DNA of 40,877 nucleotides. Origin: an uncultured Collinsella sp. GTDB taxonomy: Bacteria > Actinomycetota > Coriobacteriia > Coriobacteriales > Coriobacteriaceae. How positions within the stretch are numbered: the first letter of the stretch is position 1; each line of letters begins with the position of its first letter. The notes under the pieces were generated by a model that saw nothing but the letters and a program-made list of their open reading frames with translations, was not told the origin of the DNA and made no database searches. Location: NCBI GenBank assembly GCA_958408685.1, contig CATYLC010000020.1:1-40877 (forward strand), given 5' to 3'. Positions 40,472 to 40,877 of this stretch are shown one piece after another. The position numbers and the translations under genes are program-made.

Positions 40472-40877
40472 AACTTCTCTATATATAAGAACGCTTGGCG
40501 AACAAAACCCGCCTTTTACCGATGGGAAACAAATAGCTGATGCCTTTGGGGTAAAGTAGCGCTCCAGAGATGACCGATGTCTCAATACTCATAAAACAGT
40601 TGGTCATCGCCAATATCAGAAGCCAATGCTTCAGTTATAACCTCAGGGACGCGACTGAGGGACATATTCATTTGTGAACAAAATATGGAGTGCCAGATTC
40701 CCGCCCCCGGGGCCCCTCCGGTCTGGCAATATATCTCCTTGCCGCGCGGCCCGGTGGAACCGGATCAGCCGCGAGGGCGTGCACCTTGAGAACCGGATAC
40801 TGCGAGGATGGACACTCACTTCAGTGTCGCATCCGGGCAGACATCGAACCATTTGAAATGGTCTAACTTGGATTTGT
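40472..40877. other. Terminal 0.4 kb without a supported gene
   Basis: The final stretch is AT-rich at first (40480-40720) and GC-rich later. No reading frame here has a convincing ribosome site or a recognisable product. Two short minus-strand frames (a 27-codon one near 40580-40670 and an overlapping 37-codon one ending near 40480) read plausibly but are unsupported. Its location behind a tRNA gene suggests the edge of an island or decayed DNA. Confidence 0.5.

Noticed and set aside
40643..40856. Short open frames in both directions at the right end
   Set aside because: Low-complexity Pro/Arg-rich products, no ribosome sites, no known motif.

Overview
This window looks like the replication-origin region of a high-GC, Gram-positive bacterium of the Coriobacteriia, most like Collinsella. 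That placement is an inference from gene order, GC-rich codon use, a Gram-positive LPxTG/thioester surface adhesin, a DUF721 gene after recF, and a short Gram-positive YidC. No database search was possible.

Layout. From 192 to 11344 all genes run leftward, away from the origin: gyrA, gyrB, a DUF721/DciA gene, recF, dnaN, dnaA, and a 450-residue GHKL ATPase with a Gln/Pro-rich linker and a C-terminal winged helix. From 11690 to 16729 all genes run rightward: rpmH, rnpA, yidD, yidC, jag (khpB), rsmG, parA, parB and a small membrane protein. The switch of strand, clusters of TTTTCAACA-like DnaA boxes in 11345-11500 and in the dnaN-dnaA gap (8014-8251), and a DnaA-trio-like TAG/TAA array at 8046-8060 point to a bipartite oriC. 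Three perfect parS sites, spaced exactly 39 bp apart, lie between rsmG and parA.

Further right the window holds rlmN (minus strand), ddl, a DEDDh exonuclease-DinG helicase fusion, two overlapping WYL regulators (minus strand), a large membrane protein built on an M28-peptidase-like fold split by a very long acidic insertion, a tiny membrane protein, and a 1143-residue thioester/SpaA-type adhesin (minus strand). Then come tRNA-Gly(CCC), purB, a TSCPD protein, a Tat-exported lipoprotein, an OmpR-type response regulator with its histidine kinase, purC, a small membrane protein, an M29 aminopeptidase and tRNA-Lys(TTT). The last 0.4 kb has no gene I can support.

The genes form three working groups: replication initiation and segregation (dnaA/dnaN/recF/gyr, parABS), the ribosome/membrane-insertion housekeeping cluster (rpmH-rnpA-yidD-yidC-jag), and a mixed region of cell wall (ddl), DNA damage (DinG fusion, WYL pair), purine synthesis (purB, purC) and surface functions.

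The least expected structures are (1) a repeated element behind both tRNA genes. It combines an inverted T-arm copy, a string of small hairpins with GCGAAGC-type loops, and a direct copy of the tRNA 3' end. (2) The GHKL/winged-helix protein between the origin and dnaA. (3) A bipartite origin with non-standard DnaA boxes, matched by an altered DnaA signature motif. (4) An apparently degenerate M28 membrane peptidase. (5) A GyrA with Phe at the main quinolone-resistance position.
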